NCBI GenBank assembly: GCA_024742455.1
Contig: JANSYL010000003.1
Location: 124,001-188,000 of the forward strand
DNA: 64,000 nucleotides
Direction: 5' to 3'
Source of the DNA: Paracoccaceae bacterium
GTDB taxonomy: Bacteria > Pseudomonadota > Alphaproteobacteria > Rhodobacterales > Rhodobacteraceae
Shown: positions 11,213-20,278 of the stretch, piece by piece
Numbering within the stretch: position 1 is the stretch's first letter
Layout: each line of letters opens with the position of its first letter
Program-made: the position numbers and the translations under genes
Notes under the pieces: generated by a model
Database searches by the model: none
The model's input: the letters and a program-made list of their open reading frames with translations, nothing else
Told to the model about the DNA's origin: nothing

Positions 11213-11237
11213 CCCCGACCCTGTCGAGGGTCAGGGG
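11213..11237 (+). terminator. stem-loop after sdhB, possible terminator
   Basis: A 10-bp GC-rich stem (CCCCGACCCT paired with AGGGTCAGGGG, one bulged A) around a GTCG loop, 43 bases past the sdhB stop and before the cytochrome b561 gene. There is no T-run, so termination would be weak or factor-assisted; 3'-end stabilisation of sdh mRNA is another possibility. Confidence 0.4.
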
Positions 11238-11310
11238 CGACGCAACTCGTCACTGGTCTATCGCCCGCCAACCGGCCACAGTGATCCCGGGACATACGGG
11301 ACAGGACGGC

Positions 11311-11862
11311 ATGGCACTCACCAATTCCGCGCAGGGCTACGGCACCCTGACGAAATTCTTTCATTGGGCGATCGTGATCCTGTTTGCCGCGCAGTTCATC
11401 GGCGGCAACATCATGACAGCCATCGGCTTCAATTCCAGCTTCGCGGGCATCGGCACGAACGATTACTACAACTGGCACAAATCGCTTGGGCTGGTGGCGC
11501 TGGCCATCGCCATCCTGCGCATCCTCAACCGCCAGCTCGGGCAGCTTCCGCCCTGGGCGCCGACGCTGTCAAAACGTGAGCAGGGCTTCATCCACCGGGT
11601 GGAGCAGGTGTTCTACCTCGCCATGCTCATCATGCCGGTCACGGGCTGGCTCTACGTGATGTGGGGCGATTATGGCGTGAACCTGTTCGGCGTCTGGGAA
11701 ATGCCGCGCCCTCTGCCCAAGGACGACACCCTGCGCGACATCGCCAAATGGGCGCATATCGGGGCGGGGTGGGTGCTGCTGCTGGCCATCCTTGGCCATG
11801 TCGGCCTGGTCCTGCGGCACCAGCTGATCAAGAAGGACGGGTTGCTCAAACGCATGCTCTAG
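11311..11862 (+). CDS. cytochrome b561 family protein
   Basis: 183-residue four-helix membrane cytochrome of the bacterial b561 (YodB/CybB) type. Heme-ligand histidines are visible in LTKFFHWAIV (helix 1), YNWHKSLGL (helix 2) and AKWAHIGAGW plus ILGHVGLVLRH (helices 3 and 4). Such proteins pass electrons between the quinone pool and periplasmic acceptors, with superoxide:quinone oxidoreduction shown for CybB. The ATG at 11311 follows GGACAGGA; an in-frame GTG at 11281 is open but adds a non-conserved tail. It lies downstream of sdh, but the hairpin and 140-base gap make it probably a separate unit. Confidence 0.9.
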   Translation: MALTNSAQGYGTLTKFFHWAIVILFAAQFIGGNIMTAIGFNSSFAGIGTNDYYNWHKSLGLVALAIAILRILNRQLGQLPPWAPTLSKREQGFIHRVEQVFYLAMLIMPVTGWLYVMWGDYGVNLFGVWEMPRPLPKDDTLRDIAKWAHIGAGWVLLLAILGHVGLVLRHQLIKKDGLLKRML

Positions 11863-11878
11863 CCGTCGGCGTGCCGCG

Positions 11879-12688
11879 CTACGCGCCCTCCGGCGCGACC
11901 GCCCGTTGATACAGGTGCCAGGTCGTGTGCCCCAGGATCGGCAGGGTGAAGATCAGGCCCAGGAAGGCCGGCACCAGCGACACCACCATGGTGACCGAGA
12001 TGATCGCGGCCCAGGTCAGCATGACCAACGGGTTTTCCGCGACGACACGCACCGATGTCAGCATCGCGGTCACGAAATCCACCTCCCGGTCCAGCAGCAG
12101 GGGCATGGCGACCACCGTCACGGTGAACAGCGCGGCCGACAGCACCGCGCCCGCCACAGTGCCGACCAGAAGGAATGTCCACCCCTCGGGTGTGAAGAAC
12201 ACCGTCTCCAAGAACCCGTTGAGGTCGGAAAACGATGCATCCTGAAGGATGATCGCAAGCCACAGCCGCACCTGGTACATCCAGACCCAGAACACGAACA
12301 GGGTAACGAAGGCCATCCACCCCATCTCGCGGCCGCGCTGCCGGGCCATCACCGTCAGGATGTCACGCCGTCCGAAGCTATCGCCGGTCTGCAACCGTCG
12401 CGACATCTCGTAAAGGCCCGCCGCCGCGAAGGGCGCGACCAGTGGAAAGGCGACCACGGCTGGAATGACCATCCAGACCTGGCCCAGAGCGATCAGGCAC
12501 CACAGGAAAAGGATGCCGAACACCGCGTAGAACAGGCCGAAAAACCCGCTCATCACCGGGCGCGCACGAAAATCGGCGAACCCGGCTTTCAGCGATGCCC
12601 GTATGTCCGCGGCGGTCACGGTGTTGACCCGTGGCATCGCCGGGCGCGGCGCTGCCGGTCGTGTCGGTTCAGCGGTGTCGGATGTCAT
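11879..12688 (-). CDS. DUF2189 family membrane protein
   Basis: 269-residue polytopic membrane protein of the DUF2189 family, with six to seven hydrophobic segments after an N-terminal Pro/Ala-rich cytosolic region. Family-type features are the RASLKAGFADFRARPVMSGFFGLFYAVFG start of the domain, YEMSRRLQTGD, and the C-terminal LPILGHTTWHLYQRAV. Function is unknown; some members sit near cytochrome oxidase or respiratory genes, and here a cytochrome b561 gene converges on it. The ATG at 12688 has GGGAGG upstream, which decides the start over a longer frame. Confidence 0.85.
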   Translation of the reverse strand: MTSDTAEPTRPAAPRPAMPRVNTVTAADIRASLKAGFADFRARPVMSGFFGLFYAVFGILFLWCLIALGQVWMVIPAVVAFPLVAPFAAAGLYEMSRRLQTGDSFGRRDILTVMARQRGREMGWMAFVTLFVFWVWMYQVRLWLAIILQDASFSDLNGFLETVFFTPEGWTFLLVGTVAGAVLSAALFTVTVVAMPLLLDREVDFVTAMLTSVRVVAENPLVMLTWAAIISVTMVVSLVPAFLGLIFTLPILGHTTWHLYQRAVAPEGA

Positions 12689-12800
12689 GACCACGCGCCT
12701 CCCAAAGCATGGTGTCCTGCAGGGGCACGGAAACCGTTTCCCCTGCAACAAACCTGCCCCAGCCGGTGCAAGCTGGCAAGGGGTCGGCGCCGGGGCGGTG

Positions 12801-13826
12801 TCAGCTGCGCAGCATCCCGATGATGTCGTAGGTCTGGTCGAGGATCGGCGCGCTCAGCGCGCGCGCGCGTTGGGCGCCGTCGCCGAGGATGCGGTCGATC
12901 TCTGCCGGGTCGGCCATCAGGCGCTGCATCTCGCCCGCGATGGGGGCCAGTTTCGATACCGCCAGATCGGCCAGCGCCATTTTGAAATGGCCGAACAGCG
13001 CACCGGCATGTTCGTCCAGCACCGCCTGCTGCGTGGTCTCGGCCAGTGCGGCGTAGATATTGACCAGGTTTCGCGCATCGGGCCGCCCCTCCAGCCCCGC
13101 CACGGCATCGGGCAACGGGTCCGGGTCGGTCTTTGCCTTGCGGATCTTTTTCGCGATCGTGTCGGCATCATCGGTCATGTTGATGCGCGTCTTGTCGGAC
13201 GGGTCCGATTTCGACATCTTCTTCGACCCGTCCTGCAGGTTCATCACCCGCGGCGCGGCACCGCCGATCACCGGTTCGGTCAGCGGGAAGAACTCGATCC
13301 CGTAATCATGGTTGAACTTCGCCGCGATGTCGCGGGTCAGCTCCAGATGCTGTTTTTGGTCCTCGCCCACCGGCACATGCGTGGCGTGATAGATCAGGAT
13401 ATCGGCGGCCATCAGCGTGGGATAGGCGAACAGGCCAAGGCTCGCGGCCTCGGCGTTCTTGCCGGCCTTGTCCTTCCACTGGGTCATCCGGCCCATCCAG
13501 CCCATGCGCGCCACGCAGTTGAAAATCCATGCAAGTTGCGCGTGTTCGGGCACCTGGGACTGGTTGAACAGCATGGATTTCGCCGGGTCGATGCCCGAGG
13601 CGATGAACCCCGCCGCGACCTCGCGCGTGTTGTGAATCAACTCGGATGGCGGCACCAGCCGCGCGGTGATCGCGTGTAGGTCGACCATGCAGTAAAGCGT
13701 CTCGAAATCGCCCGAATTCTGCATGCCCACGGCAGGTTTGATCATGCCGAGGTAATTGCCAAGCGTCAGCCCGCCCGAGGGCTGGATGCCGGAAAAGACG
13801 CGGGGGGTGAAGGTGGGGTCTGCCAT
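12801..13826 (-). CDS. trpS: tryptophanyl-tRNA synthetase
   Basis: 341-residue class Ic aminoacyl-tRNA synthetase that charges tRNA-Trp. The HIGH-like signature appears as [12 protein letters not shown] near residue 16, with Thr at the first position as in related alphaproteobacteria. The KMSKS loop is in [16 protein letters not shown]. Length and the C-terminal [22 protein letters not shown] region fit TrpS. It is divergent from the rhomboid-like gene and not linked to trp biosynthesis. Confidence 0.98.
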   Translation of the reverse strand: MADPTFTPRVFSGIQPSGGLTLGNYLGMIKPAVGMQNSGDFETLYCMVDLHAITARLVPPSELIHNTREVAAGFIASGIDPAKSMLFNQSQVPEHAQLAWIFNCVARMGWMGRMTQWKDKAGKNAEAASLGLFAYPTLMAADILIYHATHVPVGEDQKQHLELTRDIAAKFNHDYGIEFFPLTEPVIGGAAPRVMNLQDGSKKMSKSDPSDKTRINMTDDADTIAKKIRKAKTDPDPLPDAVAGLEGRPDARNLVNIYAALAETTQQAVLDEHAGALFGHFKMALADLAVSKLAPIAGEMQRLMADPAEIDRILGDGAQRARALSAPILDQTYDIIGMLRS

Positions 13827-13923
13827 GTCTCGGGTGCCTCATACGGGCGCGGGCCCTCTGGCCAATCGCCGGTGCCTCGCTTACCCATGCCCCCAACCGG
13901 CGTCAACCGAACGGACCCGCGCG

Positions 13924-14607
13924 ATGACCAGCAATTCCGCCTCTCCCTTCCATGCCCTGCCGCCCGTGGTGGTGGCCCTGTCGGTGATCATCGGCGGGCT
14001 CGAACTGATGTTCCAGGCTGCGACCCTCGGCCTCTTCGGGGGGCAGGGCGGGGTCGGCTGGCGGCTGGCCGCGATCCAGGATTACGCCGTGTTCGAGGAT
14101 GTCGCGGCCTTCATGTGGGCAAACCGGGTGTTCCCGCCCGAACAGGTGATCCGGCTGTTCACCTACCCGCTGATCCATGGCGGGTTCATCCACGCGGCTT
14201 TCGTGATCGTCTTCATCCTGGCCATCGGCAACATGGTCAGCCGGGTGTTTTCGCCGCTGGCCTTCCTGTCGGTCTTCGTAGTGTCGAGCGTGGCAGGCGC
14301 CTTTGGTTTCCTGCTGATCCTCGACAGCCCCTTCCCCCTGATCGGGGGATATCCCGGCGTCTACGGGCTGATCGGGGCCTTCACCTTCATTCTCTGGACC
14401 GACCTCGGGCGGCAGGGAGCCAATCAATACCGCGCCTTCGGCCTGATCGGTGCGCTTCTGGCGATCCAGATCCTGTTCGGCCTGATCAATGGTGAATTCA
14501 GCAATGTCGTGGCCGAACTCAGCGGCTTCGTGGCGGGGTTCCTGATGTCCTTCGTGGTCAGCCCGGGGGGCTGGCAACGGGTCATGGACAAGCTGCGCAC
14601 CCGCTGA
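13924..14607 (+). CDS. rhomboid-fold membrane protein, probably catalytically inactive
   Basis: 227-residue protein with six hydrophobic segments and a rhomboid layout. A loop with YPLIHGGFIHAAF is followed by a helix (HxxxN region), the GxSG loop equivalent GGYPGVYGLIGAF at 141-153, and a last helix AELSGFVAGFL. Aligned by these motifs, the catalytic serine position is Tyr143, the catalytic histidine position is Glu198, and the loop Asn is replaced by Val. The protein should therefore be a pseudoprotease, although automated annotation would call it a rhomboid serine protease. It stands alone between trpS and murJ on the opposite strand. Confidence 0.75.
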   Translation: MTSNSASPFHALPPVVVALSVIIGGLELMFQAATLGLFGGQGGVGWRLAAIQDYAVFEDVAAFMWANRVFPPEQVIRLFTYPLIHGGFIHAAFVIVFILAIGNMVSRVFSPLAFLSVFVVSSVAGAFGFLLILDSPFPLIGGYPGVYGLIGAFTFILWTDLGRQGANQYRAFGLIGALLAIQILFGLINGEFSNVVAELSGFVAGFLMSFVVSPGGWQRVMDKLRTR

Positions 14608-14611
14608 AGGG

Positions 14612-16219
14612 TCATCCGCGCCGGAGGGCCGCGCGCAATTCGTGAAACCGGAACGCGCCGATCCATTGGCCCGCGGCGAAATAGACGCCCATCGCGCCAA
14701 CGACCAGCACGACAAGTGCCGGGTAGCGCCACCCGTCCATCCCCAGGAAGGGCCCAAGCAGCAACGCCGCGATCCAGCAGAAGACCCCCATGATGGCGGC
14801 GGCGGCCAGGATGCGCAGGATACGGCGCTGGAACCGCGTGTCGAAGGCCGCGGCCTCACCCATGCCGCGCCGCCCGCGCATCAGCAGGATGACCATGGCC
14901 CACCCGGCCAGCGTGGTGCCGATGGCCGCGCCGATGAAGCCGATGGCCATCGCCAGCCCGATCGCCGCCACCGCGTTCACCACCATCGCCACAAGCGCGA
15001 AGCGGAACGGAGACCGGGTATCTTCGCGCGCGAAATACAGCGGCTGCAGCACCTTCTGCAGCACGAAGGCGGGCAGGCCCACCCCATAGGCCGCCAGCGC
15101 CAGCGCGGTCGCGGCGGTGTCATCGGCAGTAAAGGCCCCCCGTTCGAACAGGACCGACACGATCGGCACCGGGATCACGCAGAGCGCCACCGCGGCGGGC
15201 ACTGTCAGGGCCAGCGACAATTCCCCAGCGCGGCTGAACGCGGCCTGTCCCCCCGCCACATCGCCCGCGCGCAACCGGCGCGACAGGTCGGGCAGCAACA
15301 CGATGCCGATGGCGATGCCCACGACGCCCAGCGGCAACTGGTAAAGCCTGTCGGCAAAGCTCAGCCAGACGATCGCGCCCTCGAAGAAACTGGCCACCTG
15401 CCGGCCCACCAGCAGGTTGATCTGCACGACCCCCCCCGCCAGCATCGCGGGCACCATGATCTTCAGCAGCCGCTTCATGTCGGGCGTCAGGCGCGGCATC
15501 CGGGGCACCAGCCGGAACCCCGCCCGCGCCGCCGCCCACCAGACCAGCGCGCATTGCGCAACGCCCGCGGCCACCACGCCCCAGACCAGAAGTTCCCCGT
15601 GATGCAGGCCTCTCAGCCCCTCGGCCCCGGCCGGGACGGGCAGGAAGGACCGGTCGGCCAGCACACCGGATTCTGCCAGCAGCAACACCGAGATCAGGAT
15701 GACGTTCAAAAGGATCGGCGCGGCGGCGGCGGCGGCGAAACGCCCCGTCGCGTTCAGCAGCCCCGACAACAGCGCAGCCAGCGAGATCAGCAGGATATAG
15801 CCGAACAGGACCCGCCCGAAATCGACCGCCAGATCGAACCGCACATCGCCCAGAAACCCGCTGGCCATGGCCAGGATCAGCCCGGGCATCGCCAGCTGCG
15901 CGATCAGGGTCAGCACGATCAGCACGCCGGCCAGCCCCGAAAACGCGTCGCGCGCAAAGCCCGCCGGGTCCTCTCCGCCCTCCAGCTTCTTGGAAAACAT
16001 CGGCACGAAGGCGGTGTTGAACGCCCCCTCGCCGAAGAACCGGCGGAACATGTTGGGCAGGCTGAAGGCCACGAAAAACGCCTCGGACACCGGGCCGACG
16101 CCGATGAAGGCGGCAATCATGATGTCGCGCACAAAGCCGAGGATGCGGCTGCCCAGCGTCCAGACCCCCACCGTCAGGAACCCGGTCGCCAGCCGGATCG
16201 GGCGCACCGCGCCTTTCAC
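14612..16219 (-). CDS. murJ: lipid II flippase MurJ (MviN)
   Basis: 535-residue polytopic protein of the MOP superfamily with about 14 transmembrane helices. It moves lipid II across the inner membrane for peptidoglycan synthesis. The N-terminus has the conserved GFVRDIMIAAFIGVGPVSEAFFVAFSLPNMFRRFFGEGAFNTAFVPMF block, including the Arg residues lining the cavity. The GTG start at 16219 lies one base past the glnD stop, so it is coupled to glnD. It converges with the rhomboid-like gene, leaving four bases between them. Confidence 0.97.
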   Translation of the reverse strand: MKGAVRPIRLATGFLTVGVWTLGSRILGFVRDIMIAAFIGVGPVSEAFFVAFSLPNMFRRFFGEGAFNTAFVPMFSKKLEGGEDPAGFARDAFSGLAGVLIVLTLIAQLAMPGLILAMASGFLGDVRFDLAVDFGRVLFGYILLISLAALLSGLLNATGRFAAAAAAPILLNVILISVLLLAESGVLADRSFLPVPAGAEGLRGLHHGELLVWGVVAAGVAQCALVWWAAARAGFRLVPRMPRLTPDMKRLLKIMVPAMLAGGVVQINLLVGRQVASFFEGAIVWLSFADRLYQLPLGVVGIAIGIVLLPDLSRRLRAGDVAGGQAAFSRAGELSLALTVPAAVALCVIPVPIVSVLFERGAFTADDTAATALALAAYGVGLPAFVLQKVLQPLYFAREDTRSPFRFALVAMVVNAVAAIGLAMAIGFIGAAIGTTLAGWAMVILLMRGRRGMGEAAAFDTRFQRRILRILAAAAIMGVFCWIAALLLGPFLGMDGWRYPALVVLVVGAMGVYFAAGQWIGAFRFHELRAALRRG

Positions 16220-16220
16220 G

Positions 16221-19049
16221 TCACGCGCCCGCCCGTTCGGCGACCCGCGCGATGGCGTCGCGCAGTTTCTTTTCCAGCCCTTCCTGCCGGGCCCGCGTCT
16301 GCAGCTTCAGGCCGAACATGTCCTTGACATAGAAGGTGTCGACCACCTGCGCGCCATAGGTCGCGATCACCGCGCTGGCGATATAGACATTCGCCGCCGC
16401 CAGCGTCTTGGTCAGATCATAGAGCAGGCCGGGCCGGTCACGGGTGTCGACCTCGATGATCGTGTAGATCTCGGACCCTTCATTGTCGAAGGTGATGTTG
16501 GTCGCCACGTCAAATGGGCGCTCGCGTTTCTTGATCTTGTCGCGGTCCTTCAGCGCGACCGAGGCCACGACCTCGCCCTTCAGCGTCTTGGCGATCATGC
16601 CTTTCAGCCGGGGCAGGCGGGCCGCCTCGAAAGGGTGGCCGTCGCCGTCCTGCACCCAGAACACGGCGGTGGCGAACCCGTCCTTCGACGTATAGGTGCG
16701 CGCATCGACCACGTCCGCCCCCACCAGGCTCAGCGCCCCGGCAAGCCGGCTGAAGATGCCGGGATGATCGGCCAGCGCGAAACAGATCCGCGTGCCGTCC
16801 CGGTCGGCATCCAGCGTGGTGTCGATGCGGATCTCGTCTTCGTCCAGATCGCGCAGCATCGTGGCAAAGGTGACCTGGCTGGCCAGGTCCAGACCCTGCC
16901 AATAGGGCCCATAATGACGGTCAAGCTCGGTCTTCAGGGCTGCGGCCGGCCAATCCGACAGCGCCTCGCGCAGGGCGCGCTTGGCCTCGCTTTCCAGCTT
17001 GTCGCGGTTGAGATCTTCAAGCCCCGTCTCCAGCGCGGTCGACGTCGCCCGGTAAAGCCCCCGCAACAGCGTGGCCTTCCAGTTGTTCCAGACGCCCGGC
17101 CCCACGCCCCGGATGTCGCAGACCGTCAGCACCGTCAGCAGGTCCAGCCGTTCCCGCGTCTTCACCGCCTTGGCGAAATCGCGCACCGTGCGCGGGTCCG
17201 AGATATCGCGCTTCTGCGCCATGTCCGACATCAGCAGGTGATAGCGCACCAGCCATTCCACGGTTTCGCATTCCGCGGGCGTCAGCCCGAGGCGCGGGCA
17301 GACCGTGCGCGCGATCCGCGCACCGATGATCGAATGGTCTTCCTTCCGCCCCTTGCCGATATCATGCAGCAGGCAGGCCACATAAAGCACCTTGCGGTTA
17401 AGCCCGTTCTTCAGGATGCGGCTGGCGACGGGCAGTTCCTCGATCAGCTCCTCGCGCTCGATCTGGGCGAGGGTCGAGATTACCTGGATCGTGTGCTCGT
17501 CCACCGTGTAGCTGTGATACATGTTGAACTGCATCATCGCGACGATCTCGCCGAACTCCGGCAGAAACGCCGCCAGCACGCCCAGCTCGTTCATCCGCCT
17601 CAGCGCACGTTCCGGGTTGCCGTGTTTCAGCATCAGATCAAGAAAGATCTGCACCGCCTCGGGATCGCGGCGCATGGCATCGTCGATATGGTCCAGCCGG
17701 GCCGAAACGGCGCGCATCGCATCGGGATGGATCAGGTAGCCGGTGCGCAGCGCTTCCTCGAACAGGCGCAGCATGTTCAGCTGATCGGTGAAAAAACTGG
17801 CAGGATCGGCGATGGCCAGCCGCCCCTGCCGCACCTCATAGCCCGCGCGCACGTCCCTTTTCCGGCCGCGCCCGCGCAGGAACCCAAGGATGCCGGGCTC
17901 CTGCTTGACGTGCCGCGCCTCCAGCCCGGTCAGGAAGATCCGGGTCAGGTTGCCCACCTGCGTGGCGTGGCGGAAATAGTCCTGCATGAAATGCTCGACC
18001 GCGCGCCGCCCGGAATGGTCGGCATAGCCGAACCGCTCGGCGATCGCGACCTGGTTGTCGAAGGTCAGGCTGTCCTGCGTGCGCCCGGCGATCAGGTGCA
18101 ACTGGCACCGCACCGCCCACAGGAACCGCTCGGCCTCATCGAAGGCCTGGAACTCCTCGGGCCGGAACAGGCCCACATCCACCAGGTCCGCCGCATCCGA
18201 CACGCCGTGTTCGTATTTCGCGATCCAGTACAGCGTCTGAAGGTCCCTCAGCCCGCCCTTGCCTTCCTTGACGTTGGGCTCCAGCATGTAGCGCTGGCCG
18301 CCCTGCTTGCGGTGGCGGCTGTCGCGTTCTTCCAGCTTGGCCTCGATGAACTCGGCGGTGGTGCCTGCGAAAAGCTGGCCCTGAAGGGCTTCGTGCAGGT
18401 CCTCGGCGATATCGGCATCGCCCCAGATCAGCCGGGTTTCCAGCAGCGTGGTGCGGATCGTGAAATCCTGTTTTCCAAGCCGCAGGCATTCCTTCACCGT
18501 GCGGCTGGCATGGCCGACCTTCAGCCGCAGGTCCCACAGCATGTACAGGCTCGACTCGATCACCGTCTCGATGGCGGGCGGGATTTTCCAGCCGGTCACG
18601 AATAACAGGTCGACATCGGAATAGGGCGCCATCTCGCCCCGCCCGTAGCCGCCCACCGCCATCACCGCGACCCGCTCGGTGGTGCTGGGCAGGGGGTTGG
18701 GGTGCAGATGCGTGGTGGCGACATACAGCACCTCGCGCACCAGGGCATCGGTCAGGTGGCTGTAGGCGCGGGTGATCCGGCGCGCGGTCAGGGGTGTGGT
18801 CTCGATCCCCTCGGCGATGGCGTTGCGCCCGGCCTCCTGCGCGCGCGCAAGGATGCGCACCGCCGCAGACCGGATCGCGCCCGCATCCCCGGCCTCGGCC
18901 ACGGCGGCGTCGATCTCGGCGCGCACCCGGTCCGCATCGAAAATCGCCGTGGCCGGCACGATCAGCGTGCCGGGCTCGGACGGTACGGGGGGAAGGCGGG
19001 GGTTCCGGTTAGAGACCGGCACCGCCGAGGCGTCTTGGGGCGGGGTCAA
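16221..19049 (-). CDS. glnD: bifunctional PII uridylyltransferase / uridylyl-removing enzyme
   Basis: 942-residue nitrogen sensor that uridylylates PII proteins when glutamine is low and removes UMP when it is high. Domain order: nucleotidyltransferase with GGYGRGE at 133-139 and SDVD (D145, D147); PII-uridylyl linker; HD domain with LLHDIGKG near residue 560; and two C-terminal ACT domains for glutamine sensing at about 750-830 and 860-930. The start is uncertain. TTG at 19049 has AGGTGG upstream and overlaps the lpoA-like gene by 41 bases; GTG at 19022 is the alternative. It is followed directly by murJ. Confidence 0.95.
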   Translation of the reverse strand: MTPPQDASAVPVSNRNPRLPPVPSEPGTLIVPATAIFDADRVRAEIDAAVAEAGDAGAIRSAAVRILARAQEAGRNAIAEGIETTPLTARRITRAYSHLTDALVREVLYVATTHLHPNPLPSTTERVAVMAVGGYGRGEMAPYSDVDLLFVTGWKIPPAIETVIESSLYMLWDLRLKVGHASRTVKECLRLGKQDFTIRTTLLETRLIWGDADIAEDLHEALQGQLFAGTTAEFIEAKLEERDSRHRKQGGQRYMLEPNVKEGKGGLRDLQTLYWIAKYEHGVSDAADLVDVGLFRPEEFQAFDEAERFLWAVRCQLHLIAGRTQDSLTFDNQVAIAERFGYADHSGRRAVEHFMQDYFRHATQVGNLTRIFLTGLEARHVKQEPGILGFLRGRGRKRDVRAGYEVRQGRLAIADPASFFTDQLNMLRLFEEALRTGYLIHPDAMRAVSARLDHIDDAMRRDPEAVQIFLDLMLKHGNPERALRRMNELGVLAAFLPEFGEIVAMMQFNMYHSYTVDEHTIQVISTLAQIEREELIEELPVASRILKNGLNRKVLYVACLLHDIGKGRKEDHSIIGARIARTVCPRLGLTPAECETVEWLVRYHLLMSDMAQKRDISDPRTVRDFAKAVKTRERLDLLTVLTVCDIRGVGPGVWNNWKATLLRGLYRATSTALETGLEDLNRDKLESEAKRALREALSDWPAAALKTELDRHYGPYWQGLDLASQVTFATMLRDLDEDEIRIDTTLDADRDGTRICFALADHPGIFSRLAGALSLVGADVVDARTYTSKDGFATAVFWVQDGDGHPFEAARLPRLKGMIAKTLKGEVVASVALKDRDKIKKRERPFDVATNITFDNEGSEIYTIIEVDTRDRPGLLYDLTKTLAAANVYIASAVIATYGAQVVDTFYVKDMFGLKLQTRARQEGLEKKLRDAIARVAERAGA

Positions 19050-20181
19050 TCACGGCCACCTGATTGTCGATCACTTGTGCGATGGCCATCGCCCGCTGGT
19101 TGGTGCCATCGTTCAGCAGGCGGAATACACCGTTCGCCCCGTTGAAGCCAGCAGAAGCCACGAAATCGGTACCGCCCAGCCGGCCGCTGGCCGCCGCCGT
19201 TTCGCCCACGGCCCGGATCGCGTCATAGCCAAGCGCTGCCAGGATATGCGGCCCGGCCCCGTAGGCGGCCGTGTAGCGGGCATTGAAATCGGCCACGGCC
19301 GACGGGTCGGGCACGGCGAACCAGCCCCCCTGCAGGCCTGCGAATTGCAGTGTCTGGGGCGGCGTGTCCCACCGGGTCAGCCCCATCATCTGGATCTCGG
19401 ACGGGTCGAGCCCGTTCTCGGGCAGAAGCTGCGCGAAGAAGGGCAGCGCCCCGGCCGAGTCCGAGGTCAGCATCATCCCTGTCGCGCCGCTTTCGCGGAC
19501 GATCTCGACCACCTGCGGCACCACGTTGATGACGCCGGTCTGCGAGAATTCGTAAGGCACGGTGCCCGCGATGGTCGCGCCCGAATTGGCGGCGGCCCTG
19601 CGGATGGCGTCCCGCGCCACCTGTCCTGCCAGCGTATCGGCATGCGTGATGACGATATTGTTCTGCCCGCGGGCGGCGGCGAAGCCGATCACCCGGTCGG
19701 CGGTGTTCTGGAACGTATGGCCGAGCACGAAGACATTGCCGCCCGCGATCTCGGTATTGTTCGAGAAGGACAAAACCGCGATGTTGGAATTGGCCACGGC
19801 CACGCCCACGGCAGCCGCCGCATCCGACCGCAGCGGGCCGATGATGACATCGGCCCCCTCGGACACGGCCTGGCGGGCGACGGTGGCCGCCTGTGCGGCC
19901 TGCCCGGCGGTGTCATAGACCGTGATGTTGACGGCGGTTCCCCCCAGGTCGGCCGCGGCCAGCCGCGCGGCGTTCTCGAGGTTGCGCGCGATCACCGCGT
20001 CGCCGCCCTGCCCGGAACTGACCGGCAGCAGCATCGCCACCTCGACGGCGCCGCGCCCGACATTGGGGCCTCCGCCCATCAGCCCCCCGCCCATCGGTTG
20101 GCAGGCGGCAAGAAGCCCGGCAAGGACGACCAGCTTCAGGGCCGCGACCGGCTTGCGGATCAGGCGCGAAAGAGAAATCAT
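19009..20181 (-). CDS. LpoA/LppC-like penicillin-binding protein activator (lipoprotein)
   Basis: 390-residue lipoprotein with a signal peptide and lipobox LLAAC (Cys27). A Gly/Met-rich linker and a periplasmic-binding-protein type I fold follow (VEVAMLLPVSSGQGG, ADVIIGPLRSDAAAAVG, ALGYDAIRAVG). It corresponds to the C-terminal half of E. coli LpoA, the outer-membrane activator of PBP1a; the N-terminal TPR domain of LpoA is missing, as is usual outside gammaproteobacteria. The E. coli neighbourhood rsmI-lpoA-yraN is partly kept here, with rsmI-yraN divergent. Its 3' end overlaps glnD. The role as PBP activator is inferred from the family. Confidence 0.85.
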   Translation of the reverse strand: MISLSRLIRKPVAALKLVVLAGLLAACQPMGGGLMGGGPNVGRGAVEVAMLLPVSSGQGGDAVIARNLENAARLAAADLGGTAVNITVYDTAGQAAQAATVARQAVSEGADVIIGPLRSDAAAAVGVAVANSNIAVLSFSNNTEIAGGNVFVLGHTFQNTADRVIGFAAARGQNNIVITHADTLAGQVARDAIRRAAANSGATIAGTVPYEFSQTGVINVVPQVVEIVRESGATGMMLTSDSAGALPFFAQLLPENGLDPSEIQMMGLTRWDTPPQTLQFAGLQGGWFAVPDPSAVADFNARYTAAYGAGPHILAALGYDAIRAVGETAAASGRLGGTDFVASAGFNGANGVFRLLNDGTNQRAMAIAQVIDNQVAVIDPAPRRLGGAGL

Positions 20182-20278
20182 TTGGCACGGTCCTCCCAGG
20201 GCAACAGGTGCTGCGCGTTGCGCTTAGGCTATGAGGCAGCACACGGCAAGTAAACGATGGCGGTGACATCATGATCCG

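Noticed and set aside
15867-18605. Open frame of about 900 codons antisense to murJ and glnD
   Set aside because: Shadow of two recognised genes; no domain or ribosome-binding site.
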